This document shows, piece after piece, positions 44,238 through 54,235 of a stretch of DNA of 64,000 nt. The notes below the pieces were generated by a model, which had not been told where the DNA came from, searched no databases, and worked only from the letters and a program-made list of their open reading frames with translations. Source of the DNA: Leifsonia sp. C5G2 (GTDB lineage Bacteria > Actinomycetota > Actinomycetes > Actinomycetales > Microbacteriaceae); contig NZ_JABFMV010000002.1 in assembly GCF_013359685.1 (NCBI RefSeq), positions 62,001 to 126,000 on the forward strand. The letters run 5' to 3'. Every line of letters starts with the position of its first letter. The stretch's first letter is position 1. The position numbers were made by a program, and so were the translations under genes.

Positions 44238-44250
44238 ACTCGGTATGCTA
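44235..44250 (-). promoter_or_regulatory. PadR promoter and candidate operator
   Basis: CATAC-TCG-GTATG (44235-44247) is a perfect 5-3-5 palindrome overlapping the padR-type ATG (44237). On the minus strand TAGCAT (44250-44245) ends 7 nt before that ATG, so a bound repressor would block a leaderless start. Confidence 0.5.
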
Positions 44251-44295
44251 TTCCGCGCACGCTAAGCCACGCGACCGAATCGCCGAATCACAATC

Positions 44296-44325
44296 TTGTA
44301 ACTCCCCGCGATTCTCGGGCATAAT
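44296..44325 (+). promoter_or_regulatory. Promoter of the DUF3145 gene
   Basis: TTGTAA (44296-44301), 18-nt spacer, CATAAT (44320-44325). The transcript would have a leader of about 90 nt and a good ribosome site GGAGGAG before ATG 44424. Confidence 0.55.
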
Positions 44326-44423
44326 CAACTCAACGCGCGTGAGCGCCGCCAATTTCATACGCCGAAGCACTCCATCCCGTTCCTGGTCGTAGGGGAAGAC
44401 GCACCAACGAACGGAGGAGAACC

Positions 44424-44927
44424 ATGTCGGCACACGCAGCTCGAGGGGTGCTCTACGTGCACTCCTCTCCCAGCGCGCTCTGCCCCCACATCGAGTGGGC
44501 GGCGGGTCGCGCTCTCGGCCGCGCTGTCAACTTCACCTGGGAGAGGCAGCCGGTCCTCAAGGGTGCCCAGCGCACCGAGTTCTTCTGGGACGGCCCCGCC
44601 GGCACCGGCGCGCGCCTCGCGTCGGCCCTCCGTGGCTGGGAGCACCTCCGCTACGAGGTGACGGAGGACGCGGGCCACGGGACCGACGGCGGCCGCTGGA
44701 TGCACACCCCCGACCTCGGCATCTTCTTCGCCCAGGTCGACACCGCCGGCAACATGGTGGTCCCGGAGGACCGCATCCGGTACGCCATGGAGATCGCCGG
44801 CGCCAACGCGCTCGAGCTGCACCGCGAGCTGCGGCTGGCGCTCGGGCAGGCCTGGGACGACGAGCTGGAGCCGTTCCGCCACGCCCACGACGACACCTCC
44901 GTCATCTGGCTGCACAACGTCGGCTGA
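44424..44927 (+). CDS. DUF3145 family protein
   Basis: 167 residues. Actinobacteria-specific family; the start SAHAARGVLYVHSSPSALCP and HIEWAAGRALGR are characteristic, as is the ending DDTSVIWLHNVG. No known activity; cytoplasmic alpha/beta protein. Own sigma-70-type promoter and a clear terminator downstream, so monocistronic. Presence and neighbourhood (next to the fab genes) recur in actinobacterial genomes as I remember them. Confidence 0.9.
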   Translation: MSAHAARGVLYVHSSPSALCPHIEWAAGRALGRAVNFTWERQPVLKGAQRTEFFWDGPAGTGARLASALRGWEHLRYEVTEDAGHGTDGGRWMHTPDLGIFFAQVDTAGNMVVPEDRIRYAMEIAGANALELHRELRLALGQAWDDELEPFRHAHDDTSVIWLHNVG

Positions 44928-44983
44928 CGCCGTGCTTCCCGCGGCGGGCCCGGCAGATGCCGCCCGCACGCGGTGACACGCAG

Positions 44984-45013
44984 AAGGCCCCGGTCACTCG
45001 ACCGGGGCCTTTT
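44984..45013 (+). terminator. Intrinsic terminator after the DUF3145 gene
   Basis: 11-bp stem AAGGCCCCGGT / ACCGGGGCCTT with a CACTCG loop and a TTTT run. It may also serve the minus-strand fabF transcript, which ends at 45070. Confidence 0.85.
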
Positions 45014-45069
45014 GCTGTCCCACGGAACGTGTGCGGCCGCGCGAGCAGGCGCAGACGTTCCGTACGGGG

Positions 45070-46305
45070 TCAGTAGCTGCGGAACGCGGCGACGGCGTTG
45101 TGCCCGCCGAAGCCGAAGGAGTTGCTGATCGCCAGCTGCGGGCCGTCGCCGAGCGGCTGGGCCTCGCCCTTCACCTGCAGCGGGATGGCCGGGTCCATCT
45201 CGGTGATGTTGATCGTCGGCGGCGCCTGGCGGTCGCGGATCGCGAAGATGGTGAACACGGCCTCCAGTGCTCCCGTGCCACCGAGCAGGTGGCCGGTCGA
45301 CGCCTTGGTGGCCGACACCGGGATGGTGTGCACCCGGTCGCCGAACACCTCGCGCAGCGCGACGTACTCCGACGGGTCTCCGACCGGCGTGCTCGTCGCG
45401 TGGGCGTTGATGTGGGTGACGTCGTCGGCCGACGCGCCCGCACGCTCCAGAGCGATGTGCACGGCGCGGCTGGCGCCGCGGCCCTCCGGGTCGTTGGCGG
45501 TGATGTGGTACGAGTCGGCGGTGACGCCGCCGCCGGCGAGCTCCGCGTAGATGCGGGCGCCGCGGGCGAGCGCGTGCTCCTCGGTCTCGAGCACCAGGCT
45601 GGCCGCGCCCTCGCCCATGACGAAGCCGTCGCGGTCGACGCTGTAGGGACGCGAGGCGTGCGCGGGGTCGTCGTTGCGGCGCGACAGCGCCTGCATCGAC
45701 GAGAACGAGGCGACGGTGATCGGGTGGATCGCCGACTCGGTCCCGCCCGCGATCACGACGTCGGCGAGGCCCGCCTGCAGGTGCTCGTACGCGTTGACGA
45801 GGGACTCGGTGCTCGACGCGCACGCGGAGGCGACGGTGCGCGCGAACGCCCGCGCCTCGAAGTGCATCGACACGGCCGCAGAGGCCGCGTTCGGCATGAG
45901 CATCGGAACGGTCATCGGCAGCACGCGGCGGGGTCCGCGCTCGCGCAGGGTGTCCCAGGCGTCGAGCAGCGTCCAGACGCCGCCGATGCCGGTGGCGTAG
46001 TCGACGCCGAGGCGCTCGGGGGCGACGTCGGGACGGCCCGCGTCCTCCCACGCCTCCATGGCGGAGATCAGCGCGAACTGGCTGGACGGGTCGAGGCGCT
46101 TGGCGACGGGGCGCTCCAGCACCTCCTCCGGACGCACCTTCGCCTCGGCGGCGAAGGTCACCGGCAGCTCGTACTGCTTCACCCAGTCGTGCTCGAGCGT
46201 GCGCGCGCCGGAGACGCCGGCGAGCAGCGCGGTCCAGCTCTCAGGGGCGGTGCCACCGAGAGGCGACGACGCGCCCACGCCGGTGACGACGATCTTCTTG
46301 GTCAT
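45070..46305 (-). CDS. fabF: Beta-ketoacyl-ACP synthase II
   Basis: 411 residues, thiolase fold. Active-site Cys162 in VASACASSTES, with the two His in NAHATSTPVGD and KASTGHLLGG. Extends acyl-ACP by condensation with malonyl-ACP in type II fatty-acid synthesis. Last gene of the fabD-fabH-acpP-fabF cluster, 105 bases after acpP. The order is that of Streptomyces fab clusters. Confidence 0.96.
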   Translation of the reverse strand: MTKKIVVTGVGASSPLGGTAPESWTALLAGVSGARTLEHDWVKQYELPVTFAAEAKVRPEEVLERPVAKRLDPSSQFALISAMEAWEDAGRPDVAPERLGVDYATGIGGVWTLLDAWDTLRERGPRRVLPMTVPMLMPNAASAAVSMHFEARAFARTVASACASSTESLVNAYEHLQAGLADVVIAGGTESAIHPITVASFSSMQALSRRNDDPAHASRPYSVDRDGFVMGEGAASLVLETEEHALARGARIYAELAGGGVTADSYHITANDPEGRGASRAVHIALERAGASADDVTHINAHATSTPVGDPSEYVALREVFGDRVHTIPVSATKASTGHLLGGTGALEAVFTIFAIRDRQAPPTINITEMDPAIPLQVKGEAQPLGDGPQLAISNSFGFGGHNAVAAFRSY

Positions 46306-46410
46306 AACGGCAACTCTCTGTGTGTCGAGAAGCGGAAGTCACAGCGCTTCCGCACGCGCGGGCGGCGCCACAACGTGCGCCGCCCGCGCGGAAGAAATCG
46401 GCCTGAGGCC

Positions 46411-46662
46411 TTACGCGTCCTGCGCCTTGACGATGAACTCGACCGCGTCTCCGACGGTCTTGAGGTTCTTGACCTCCTCGTCCGGGATCTTGACGTCGAA
46501 CTTGTCCTCGGCGTTGACCACGATGGTCATCATCGAGATGGAGTCGATGTCGAGGTCGTCGGTGAACGACTTGTCCAGCTCAACCGTGTCGGTCGCGATG
46601 CCGGTCTCGTCGTTGATGAGCTCGGCCAGGCCGGCAAGAACTTCTTCGGTGGACAATGCCAT
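46411..46662 (-). CDS. acpP: Acyl carrier protein
   Basis: 83 residues, acidic. Phosphopantetheine site S41 in DDLDIDSISMMTIV. Four-helix carrier of the growing acyl chain. 45 bases after fabH in the same direction. The Ser is preceded by Asp as in all type II ACPs. Confidence 0.97.
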   Translation of the reverse strand: MALSTEEVLAGLAELINDETGIATDTVELDKSFTDDLDIDSISMMTIVVNAEDKFDVKIPDEEVKNLKTVGDAVEFIVKAQDA

Positions 46663-46707
46663 GGTTTTCTCTCCTTGAGGGGGGTGTCGTTGTGACCGGG
46701 AAACAGT

Positions 46708-47712
46708 CTAGGGCAGCACGACGACCTGGGCGCCGAAGACCAGACCAGCGCCGAAGCCGATCTGCAGCGCCAGTCCGCCGCTCAGCTCCGGGTGTTCCTG
46801 GAGCAGTCGGTGGGTCGCGAGGGGGATCGAGGCGGCGGACGTGTTGCCCGTCGTCTCGATGTCGCGGGCGATCGCCACGGTGTCCGGCAGCTTGAGCTGC
46901 TTGGCGAACTCGTCGACGATGCGCATGTTGGCCTGGTGCGGGATGAACGCGGCCAGCTGGTCCGGGGCGACCCCGGCCTCGTCGAGCGCGCGCTTCGCGA
47001 CCTTCGCCATCTCCCAGACGGCCCAGCGGAAGACCGTCTGGCCCTCCTGGCGCAAGGTCGGCCAGGACTTCTCGCCGTCGCGGAACTGCGTGAGCGTTCC
47101 GTCCATCCCGACCGCGTCGGCTTTGGAGCCGTCGGAGCCCCAGACGGTCTTCGAGATGCCGGGGTACTCGCTCGGGCCGATGACGACAGCTCCCGCGCCG
47201 TCGCCGAGGAGGAACGAGATGGTGCGGTCGGTCGGGTCGACGACGTCCGACAGCTTCTCGGCTCCGACGACGAGCGCGTAGTGGGCGACGCCGGTGCGGA
47301 TGAGCGCGTCGGCCTGGGCGATGCCGTAGGTGTAGCCGGCGCAGGCGGCGTTCATGTCGTACGCGGCGGCCGGGTTGGAGCCGACGCGGTCGGCGAGCAC
47401 AGCGGCGAGCGACGGCGTCTGCTGCACGTTGGAGATGGTGGCGACGATGACCGCGTCGATGAGGGACGGGTCGACGCCCGACTTCGCGATGGCCTCCTTC
47501 GAGGCCTCGGTGGCGAGGTCGAGCGCGAGGATGTCGTGGCTGGCGCGCGTGCGCGTCACGATGCCGGTGCGCTGACGGATCCACTCGTCGGAGGAGTTGA
47601 TCGGACCGACCAGGTCGTCGTTGGGCACCACGAGGTCGCCGCGCGCGGCCCCGATGGACAGGATGCGCGTGTACTGCGGGCCGTGCGACTGCTGCAGGGT
47701 GGGGTGGGTCAT
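46708..47712 (-). CDS. fabH: Beta-ketoacyl-ACP synthase III
   Basis: 334 residues. Active-site Cys in AAYDMNAACAGYTYG, His in FIPHQANMRIVDEF and Asn in TGNTSAASIPLA. Starts fatty-acid synthesis from acyl-CoA plus malonyl-ACP; in branched-chain actinobacteria it prefers branched primers. Between fabD and acpP. Confidence 0.96.
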   Translation of the reverse strand: MTHPTLQQSHGPQYTRILSIGAARGDLVVPNDDLVGPINSSDEWIRQRTGIVTRTRASHDILALDLATEASKEAIAKSGVDPSLIDAVIVATISNVQQTPSLAAVLADRVGSNPAAAYDMNAACAGYTYGIAQADALIRTGVAHYALVVGAEKLSDVVDPTDRTISFLLGDGAGAVVIGPSEYPGISKTVWGSDGSKADAVGMDGTLTQFRDGEKSWPTLRQEGQTVFRWAVWEMAKVAKRALDEAGVAPDQLAAFIPHQANMRIVDEFAKQLKLPDTVAIARDIETTGNTSAASIPLATHRLLQEHPELSGGLALQIGFGAGLVFGAQVVVLP

Positions 47713-47733
47713 CGTCGGGAGCTCCTTGCGGCC

Positions 47734-48654
47734 TTACGCGGCCTGGTCGATGAGGTCGAAGGCGGCGGGCAGGTCGTCCGGGGTCTTGATGGCGACGGTC
47801 GGGACGCCCTTGAGTCCGCGCTTGGCGAGTCCGACGAGGGCGCCGGCCGGTGCGACCTCGATGAGGCCGGTCACGCCGGCCGCCTCGAACGTCTTCATGT
47901 CGAGATCCCAGCGCACCGGCGAGGAGACCTGGCCGACGAGCAGGCGCAGGAATTCGGCGCCGTCGGTGACCTCGGAGCCGTCCTTGTTCGTCCAGAGCCG
48001 CAGCGTCGGGTCGTTCGTGCCCAGCGTCGCGGCGAACGCCTCGAGCGCGGGGACCGCCGGAGCCATGTAGCGCGTGTGGAAGGCGCCGGCGACCTGCAGC
48101 GGGATGACGCGGGCGCGGGCCGGCGGGTTCTCCGTGAGCCGGGCCAGCGCGTCCAAAGCTCCTGCGACGACGATCTGACCGCCGCCGTTGTAGTTGGCGG
48201 GGGAGAGGCCCAGCTCGTCGAGGCGGGCCAGCAGCTCCGTCTCGTCGGCGCCGATGACCGCGCTCATGCCGGTCTGCACCTCGGCGGCCGCGCGGGCCAT
48301 CGCCGCGCCGCGCTCGCGCACGAACGCGACCGCGTCGGTCTCGCTCAGCACGCCGGCGCCGGCCGCGGCGGTCAGCTCGCCGACGGAGTGCCCGGCGATG
48401 CCGCCGACGCGCTCACGGCGCCCGTCGGCGAACAGGGCGGACAGCGTCAGCAGCCCGGCGGAGACGATCAGCGGCTGGGCCACGGCGGTGTCGCGGATGG
48501 TGTCCGCGTCGCTCACGGTGCCGTGCGCGACCAGGTCGATGCCGACGGCGTCGGAGATGCCGGTCAGCTGATCGCGGAACGAGGACTCGGAGAGCCAGGG
48601 GTCCAGGAAGCCGGGGGTCTGGGATCCCTGACCCGGGCACACGATGACGATCAC
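47734..48654 (-). CDS. fabD: Malonyl-CoA:ACP transacylase
   Basis: 306 residues. Nucleophile elbow GIAGHSVGELTAAA with the catalytic Ser, oxyanion loop CPGQGSQTPGFL at the N-terminus, and His in AGAFHTRYMAPA. Transfers malonyl from CoA to ACP. GTG start at 48654, first of the four fab genes. The intergenic region upstream carries a palindrome and the 14-bp motif shared with aceE, likely the control region of the cluster. Confidence 0.96.
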   Translation of the reverse strand: MIVIVCPGQGSQTPGFLDPWLSESSFRDQLTGISDAVGIDLVAHGTVSDADTIRDTAVAQPLIVSAGLLTLSALFADGRRERVGGIAGHSVGELTAAAGAGVLSETDAVAFVRERGAAMARAAAEVQTGMSAVIGADETELLARLDELGLSPANYNGGGQIVVAGALDALARLTENPPARARVIPLQVAGAFHTRYMAPAVPALEAFAATLGTNDPTLRLWTNKDGSEVTDGAEFLRLLVGQVSSPVRWDLDMKTFEAAGVTGLIEVAPAGALVGLAKRGLKGVPTVAIKTPDDLPAAFDLIDQAA

Positions 48655-48687
48655 GGTTTCCAGTCTGCCAATCTTCCGCGGAGCGGA

Positions 48688-48701
48688 TGTGTCGGATGGA
48701 T
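48688..48701 (-). promoter_or_regulatory. 14-bp motif shared with the aceE leader (fabD side)
   Basis: TGTGTCGGATGGAT on the plus strand, identical to 52705-52718. It lies 34 bases upstream of fabD in the same orientation relative to its gene as the aceE copy. Confidence 0.45.
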
Positions 48702-48704
48702 ACG

Positions 48705-48723
48705 AAGTATTCGAGGAATGCTT
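48705..48723. promoter_or_regulatory. Candidate FasR operator upstream of fabD
   Basis: AAGTATTC-GAG-GAATGCTT, an imperfect palindrome (7 of 8 arm pairs), between the FasR-like gene and fabD. FasR of Streptomyces is known to activate fabD from this position. The binding itself is inferred. Confidence 0.4.
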
Positions 48724-48739
48724 GTGGTTGTCTACAAGG

Positions 48740-49954
48740 TCATGCGCCGCGGCGCGGCTGATCCGGCTCGTTGATCGAACCGACGATGAGCGCCGCCTGC
48801 AAGATGAGGGCCTCCCGGGCTCCCGTCGCGTCCCAGCCGATCACCTCGGAGACGCGCTTGAGCCGGTACCGCACCGTGTTCGGGTGCACGAAGAGCTCGC
48901 GGGCGGTGGCCTCCAGGGAGCGGCCGTTGTCGAGGTAGCACCAGAGCGTGGTCAGCAGCTCGGAGGAGTACCCCTGCAGCGGCCGGTAGATACGGCTGAT
49001 CAGCGTCGCGCGGGCCAGCCCGTCGCCCGCGAGTGCGCGCTCCGGCAGCAGGTCGTCGGCGTGCACCGGGCGCGGGCAGTTGCGCCACGCCTTGGCCACC
49101 GCGAAGCCTGCCAGCGCCGCCTTCGCGCTCTTGGACGCGTCCACCAGGCTCGGGACCTCGTGGCCGAGCACGAGGTGCCCGGCGCCGAAGCCGGGCTCCA
49201 GCTGCTGGGCGATCTCCAGGAAGGACACGGCGGGTGTCGCCCCGATCGCGTCCTCCGGGGTGCTGTCGCTGGGCCACGCGCGGCCGATGACGAGGACCAG
49301 GCGGCTGCCCTGCACCCCGATCAGCACGTCCGCCGACATGTGCCGGGCCGTGCGGCGCAGCTGGTCGACGTCGAGCATCTTCGGGGCGGTGCCGACCAGG
49401 ACGCTGACCTCGCCGTGCCCGTGCCAGCCGAGCGCAGCGATGCGGCTGGGCAGCTCGTCGTCGTACTCGCCCGTCAGGATGCTGTCGACGACCAGGGCCT
49501 CCAGGCGCGCGTCCCACAGCCCGCGGGCCTCGGCGGCGCGCGCGTACACGTCGGCCGCCGCGAACGCGATCTCGCGCGAGTACAGCAGGATCGCCTCCCG
49601 CAGGTCCTCGCCGCCCGCGCTCTTCACGCGCTCCTCGACCACCTCGACGGTGATCTTGATGAGCTGGAGGGTCTGCTGCAGGCTCACGCTGCGCAGCAGC
49701 TCGCGTGGGGCCGCGCCGAACACGTCCGCGGCGATCCACGGCGTCGACCGCGGGTCGTCGTACCAGGAGATGAACGACGAGATGCCCGCCTGGGCCACCA
49801 GGCCGACGGCGCTGCGCCGGCCCGGTGGCATGTCGCGGTACCAGGGGAGGGTGTCCTCGAGCCGCTTGAGCGTGGTCGTGGCCAACTCGCCCGAGATCTT
49901 GCGCAGCCACGCGAGCGTCTCGGGCTTCGTCCTCTCCACGGAGCTCTTAGCCAC
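48740..49954 (-). CDS. fasR: PucR/CdaR-type regulator of fatty-acid synthesis, FasR-like
   Basis: 404 residues, GTG 49954 eight bases after the aceE stop. Central PucR/GGDEF-like domain; C-terminal PucR helix-turn-helix at about 345-395 (LEATARELFVHPNTVRYRLK). The position immediately before fabD-fabH-acpP-fabF matches Streptomyces fasR, an activator of that operon. Probable co-transcription with aceE links acetyl-CoA supply to lipid synthesis. Confidence 0.85.
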   Translation of the reverse strand: MAKSSVERTKPETLAWLRKISGELATTTLKRLEDTLPWYRDMPPGRRSAVGLVAQAGISSFISWYDDPRSTPWIAADVFGAAPRELLRSVSLQQTLQLIKITVEVVEERVKSAGGEDLREAILLYSREIAFAAADVYARAAEARGLWDARLEALVVDSILTGEYDDELPSRIAALGWHGHGEVSVLVGTAPKMLDVDQLRRTARHMSADVLIGVQGSRLVLVIGRAWPSDSTPEDAIGATPAVSFLEIAQQLEPGFGAGHLVLGHEVPSLVDASKSAKAALAGFAVAKAWRNCPRPVHADDLLPERALAGDGLARATLISRIYRPLQGYSSELLTTLWCYLDNGRSLEATARELFVHPNTVRYRLKRVSEVIGWDATGAREALILQAALIVGSINEPDQPRRGA

Positions 49955-49962
49955 GGGGGTCG

Positions 49963-52689
<2,727 letters not shown>

Positions 52690-52704
52690 CCTCGACCTCT
52701 TTCT

Positions 52705-52718
52705 TGTGTCGGATGGAT
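52705..52718 (-). promoter_or_regulatory. 14-bp motif shared with fabD (aceE side)
   Basis: TGTGTCGGATGGAT, starting 16 bases upstream of the aceE ATG, inside its probable 5' leader. Confidence 0.45.
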
Positions 52719-52808
52719 CGTGGACATGCCCATGCGCTGTCGGTTCTCGACAAGTGCGGACACCATCCTTCAGCCTAGCCGCACTCCGTGGCCAGTGTTG
52801 ACCGTCGC

Positions 52809-52837
52809 TTGGTGGTCGGCGCGCGCCGGTCTATGCT
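52809..52837 (+). promoter_or_regulatory. Promoter of the peroxiredoxin gene
   Basis: TTGGTG (52809-52814), 17-nt spacer, TATGCT (52832-52837); GTG 52846 follows 8 nt later, so the mRNA would be leaderless or nearly so. Confidence 0.6.
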
Positions 52838-52845
52838 GTCTGCTC

Positions 52846-53316
52846 GTGGCTCTCGAGAACGACACCCAGGCTCCCGACTTCGAGCTCTCCAACCAGTACG
52901 GGGAGAGCGTGCGGCTGAGCGACTTCCGCGGACGCAAGGCGGTGGCGCTCGTCTTCTTCCCCTTGGCGTTCTCCGGCACCTGCACCGGGGAGCTGTGCGC
53001 GCTGCGCGACAACCTGGCTCTGTTCGAGGACCACCGTGTCGAGCTGCTGGGGATCTCGGTCGACTCCAAGTACACGCTGCGCGCGTGGGCGGAGCAGGAG
53101 GACTACTCGTTCTCGCTGCTCGCCGACTTCTGGCCGCACGGCGAGATCGCCAAGGAGTACGGCGTCTTCCTGCCCGAGAAGGGTTTCGCGAACCGCGCCA
53201 CCTTCCTCGTCGACGAGCGCGGCATCATCCGCCAGTCGTTCATCACCGCCCCCGGCGAGGCGCGCTCGATCGACGCGTACCGCGCCGCGCTCGACCGACT
53301 GCCCGCCCACGTCTGA
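52846..53316 (+). CDS. ahpE: Peroxiredoxin, AhpE-like
   Basis: 156 residues, thioredoxin fold. Peroxidatic Cys in FPLAFSGTCTGELC (TxxC), with the second Cys five residues later; catalytic Arg in ANRATFLVDERG. Reduces hydrogen peroxide and organic peroxides. Matches the one-Cys AhpE group of actinobacteria in length and motif. Monocistronic, followed by tRNA-Val. Confidence 0.9.
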   Translation: MALENDTQAPDFELSNQYGESVRLSDFRGRKAVALVFFPLAFSGTCTGELCALRDNLALFEDHRVELLGISVDSKYTLRAWAEQEDYSFSLLADFWPHGEIAKEYGVFLPEKGFANRATFLVDERGIIRQSFITAPGEARSIDAYRAALDRLPAHV

Positions 53317-53344
53317 GCGGGTCCAGTAGGCTGGTCGCGATCCC

Positions 53345-53417
53345 GGGCCTTTAGCTCAGCTGGTAGAGCGCCACGTTTACACCGTGGATGTCGTCGGTTC
53401 GATCCCGGCAGGGCCCA
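53345..53417 (+). tRNA. tRNA-Val (TAC)
   Basis: 73 nt. Acceptor GGGCCTT / AGGGCCC, D-stem GCTC/GAGC, anticodon stem CCACG/CGTGG enclosing TTTACAC (anticodon TAC), T-loop TTCGATC, discriminator A followed by CC but not the final A. The 3' half is partly repeated just downstream. Confidence 0.95.
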
Positions 53418-53480
53418 CCGTTTCTGCACGCGGTCGTCGGTTCGATGCAGTGCCGCGTGCCAGGGCCCACCGTTTCTGCA
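53390..53480 (+). repeat. Partial duplication of the tRNA-Val 3' end
   Basis: GTCGTCGGTTCGAT occurs at 53390-53403 and 53433-53446, and CAGGGCCCACCGTTTCTGCA at 53409-53428 and 53461-53480. The second unit has a 14-nt insert where the first has CCCGG. It cannot fold as a tRNA. Resembles an attachment-site scar. Confidence 0.85.
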
Positions 53481-53487
53481 TCTATGT

Positions 53488-53533
53488 GACGCAACACGCC
53501 GTGAGCGCGACCGTCGTCACGGCGTGTCGCGTC
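53488..53533. repeat. Palindromic repeat copy D
   Basis: Inverted repeat GACGCAACACGCCG (53488-53501) and CGGCGTGTCGCGTC (53520-53533), one mismatch, 18-nt spacer. Lies after the tRNA-Val duplication and contains the last codons of the minus-strand TetR gene. Outer ATCCATGG arms are not conserved. Confidence 0.75.
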
Positions 53534-54137
53534 CACTCGATTGCGCAGCGGGCGCCGCGAGCAGGTCGAAGACGGCGTCGACGGTGGCGGCCATGTCGAC
53601 GGTCGGGTCCTGGAGCCACTGCAGTTGGAGGCCGTCGGCGACCGCCTGGATGACGCGCGCGATCGTCTCCGCGTCGACCGCGTCGCTGATGCCGCCCTCC
53701 TCCTGGCGGCGGGCGATCGCCTCGGCGACCGTGCCGCGGAGGGCGGCACTCCGCTCGACGAAGTAGTCGTGGGCGGGATGCTCCGGATCGCCCGCCTCGA
53801 CGGCCAGCCGGGAGAACAGCTGCACGAGCCCGGGGACCTCGGCGTTGTGGCGCACGATGCCGACGAAGCCCTCGCGCATGCGATCCAGCGAGGGCTTCTG
53901 GTCGAGGTCGCCGAAGCGGCGCGAGTCGACCTCGTCGCGCTTCCGGAGGATGGCGGTGAACAGCTCGTCCTTGCTGTCGAAGTAGTGCAGGAGGCCGGCC
54001 TGCGAGAGCCCGACCGCCTCGGCCAGCTCCTTCACCGACGCGCCGCGGTAGCCCTCGCGCGCGATTACCTCGAGGGCGCTCTCCAGGATCTCGTCGCGCT
54101 TGGCCACGCCTTTCGCGTATGCGCCTCTGCTTGCCAT
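53517..54137 (-). CDS. TetR-family transcriptional regulator
   Basis: 206 residues. TetR_N helix-turn-helix at about 15-60 (ILESALEVIAREGYRGASVK, GLSQAGLLHYFDSKDELF), then an all-helical ligand domain. ATG 54137 is chosen because TATCCT lies 6 nt before it; a longer reading adds 22 residues without homology. The C-terminus SSGRDTP is encoded by repeat D. Divergent from the MFS-GH3 operon, which it most likely represses in the absence of a sugar ligand. Confidence 0.9.
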   Translation of the reverse strand: MASRGAYAKGVAKRDEILESALEVIAREGYRGASVKELAEAVGLSQAGLLHYFDSKDELFTAILRKRDEVDSRRFGDLDQKPSLDRMREGFVGIVRHNAEVPGLVQLFSRLAVEAGDPEHPAHDYFVERSAALRGTVAEAIARRQEEGGISDAVDAETIARVIQAVADGLQLQWLQDPTVDMAATVDAVFDLLAAPAAQSSGRDTP

Positions 54138-54143
54138 GCACCG

Positions 54144-54149
54144 AGGATA
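54144..54149 (-). promoter_or_regulatory. Putative leaderless promoter of the TetR gene
   Basis: TATCCT on the minus strand separated by 6 nt from ATG 54137. Confidence 0.5.
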
Positions 54150-54172
54150 AACCGAGCGGCGCTTGATTTCTG

Positions 54173-54195
54173 AAAACCGAGTGACGTAAGGTTTT
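54173..54195. promoter_or_regulatory. Candidate TetR operator
   Basis: AAAACC (54173-54178) and GGTTTT (54190-54195) form an inverted repeat with an 11-nt spacer. AAACCGAG also occurs upstream at about 54149 as a direct repeat of the left half. Located between the divergent TetR and MFS genes. Confidence 0.4.
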
Positions 54196-54235
54196 GCCAC
54201 CATCCACGGTGGATGGCGAGAGGACCCCCACGACG

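Noticed and set aside
53433-53480. Second tRNA gene after tRNA-Val
   Set aside because: Only the T-arm and 3' flank are repeated; there is no D-arm or anticodon arm.
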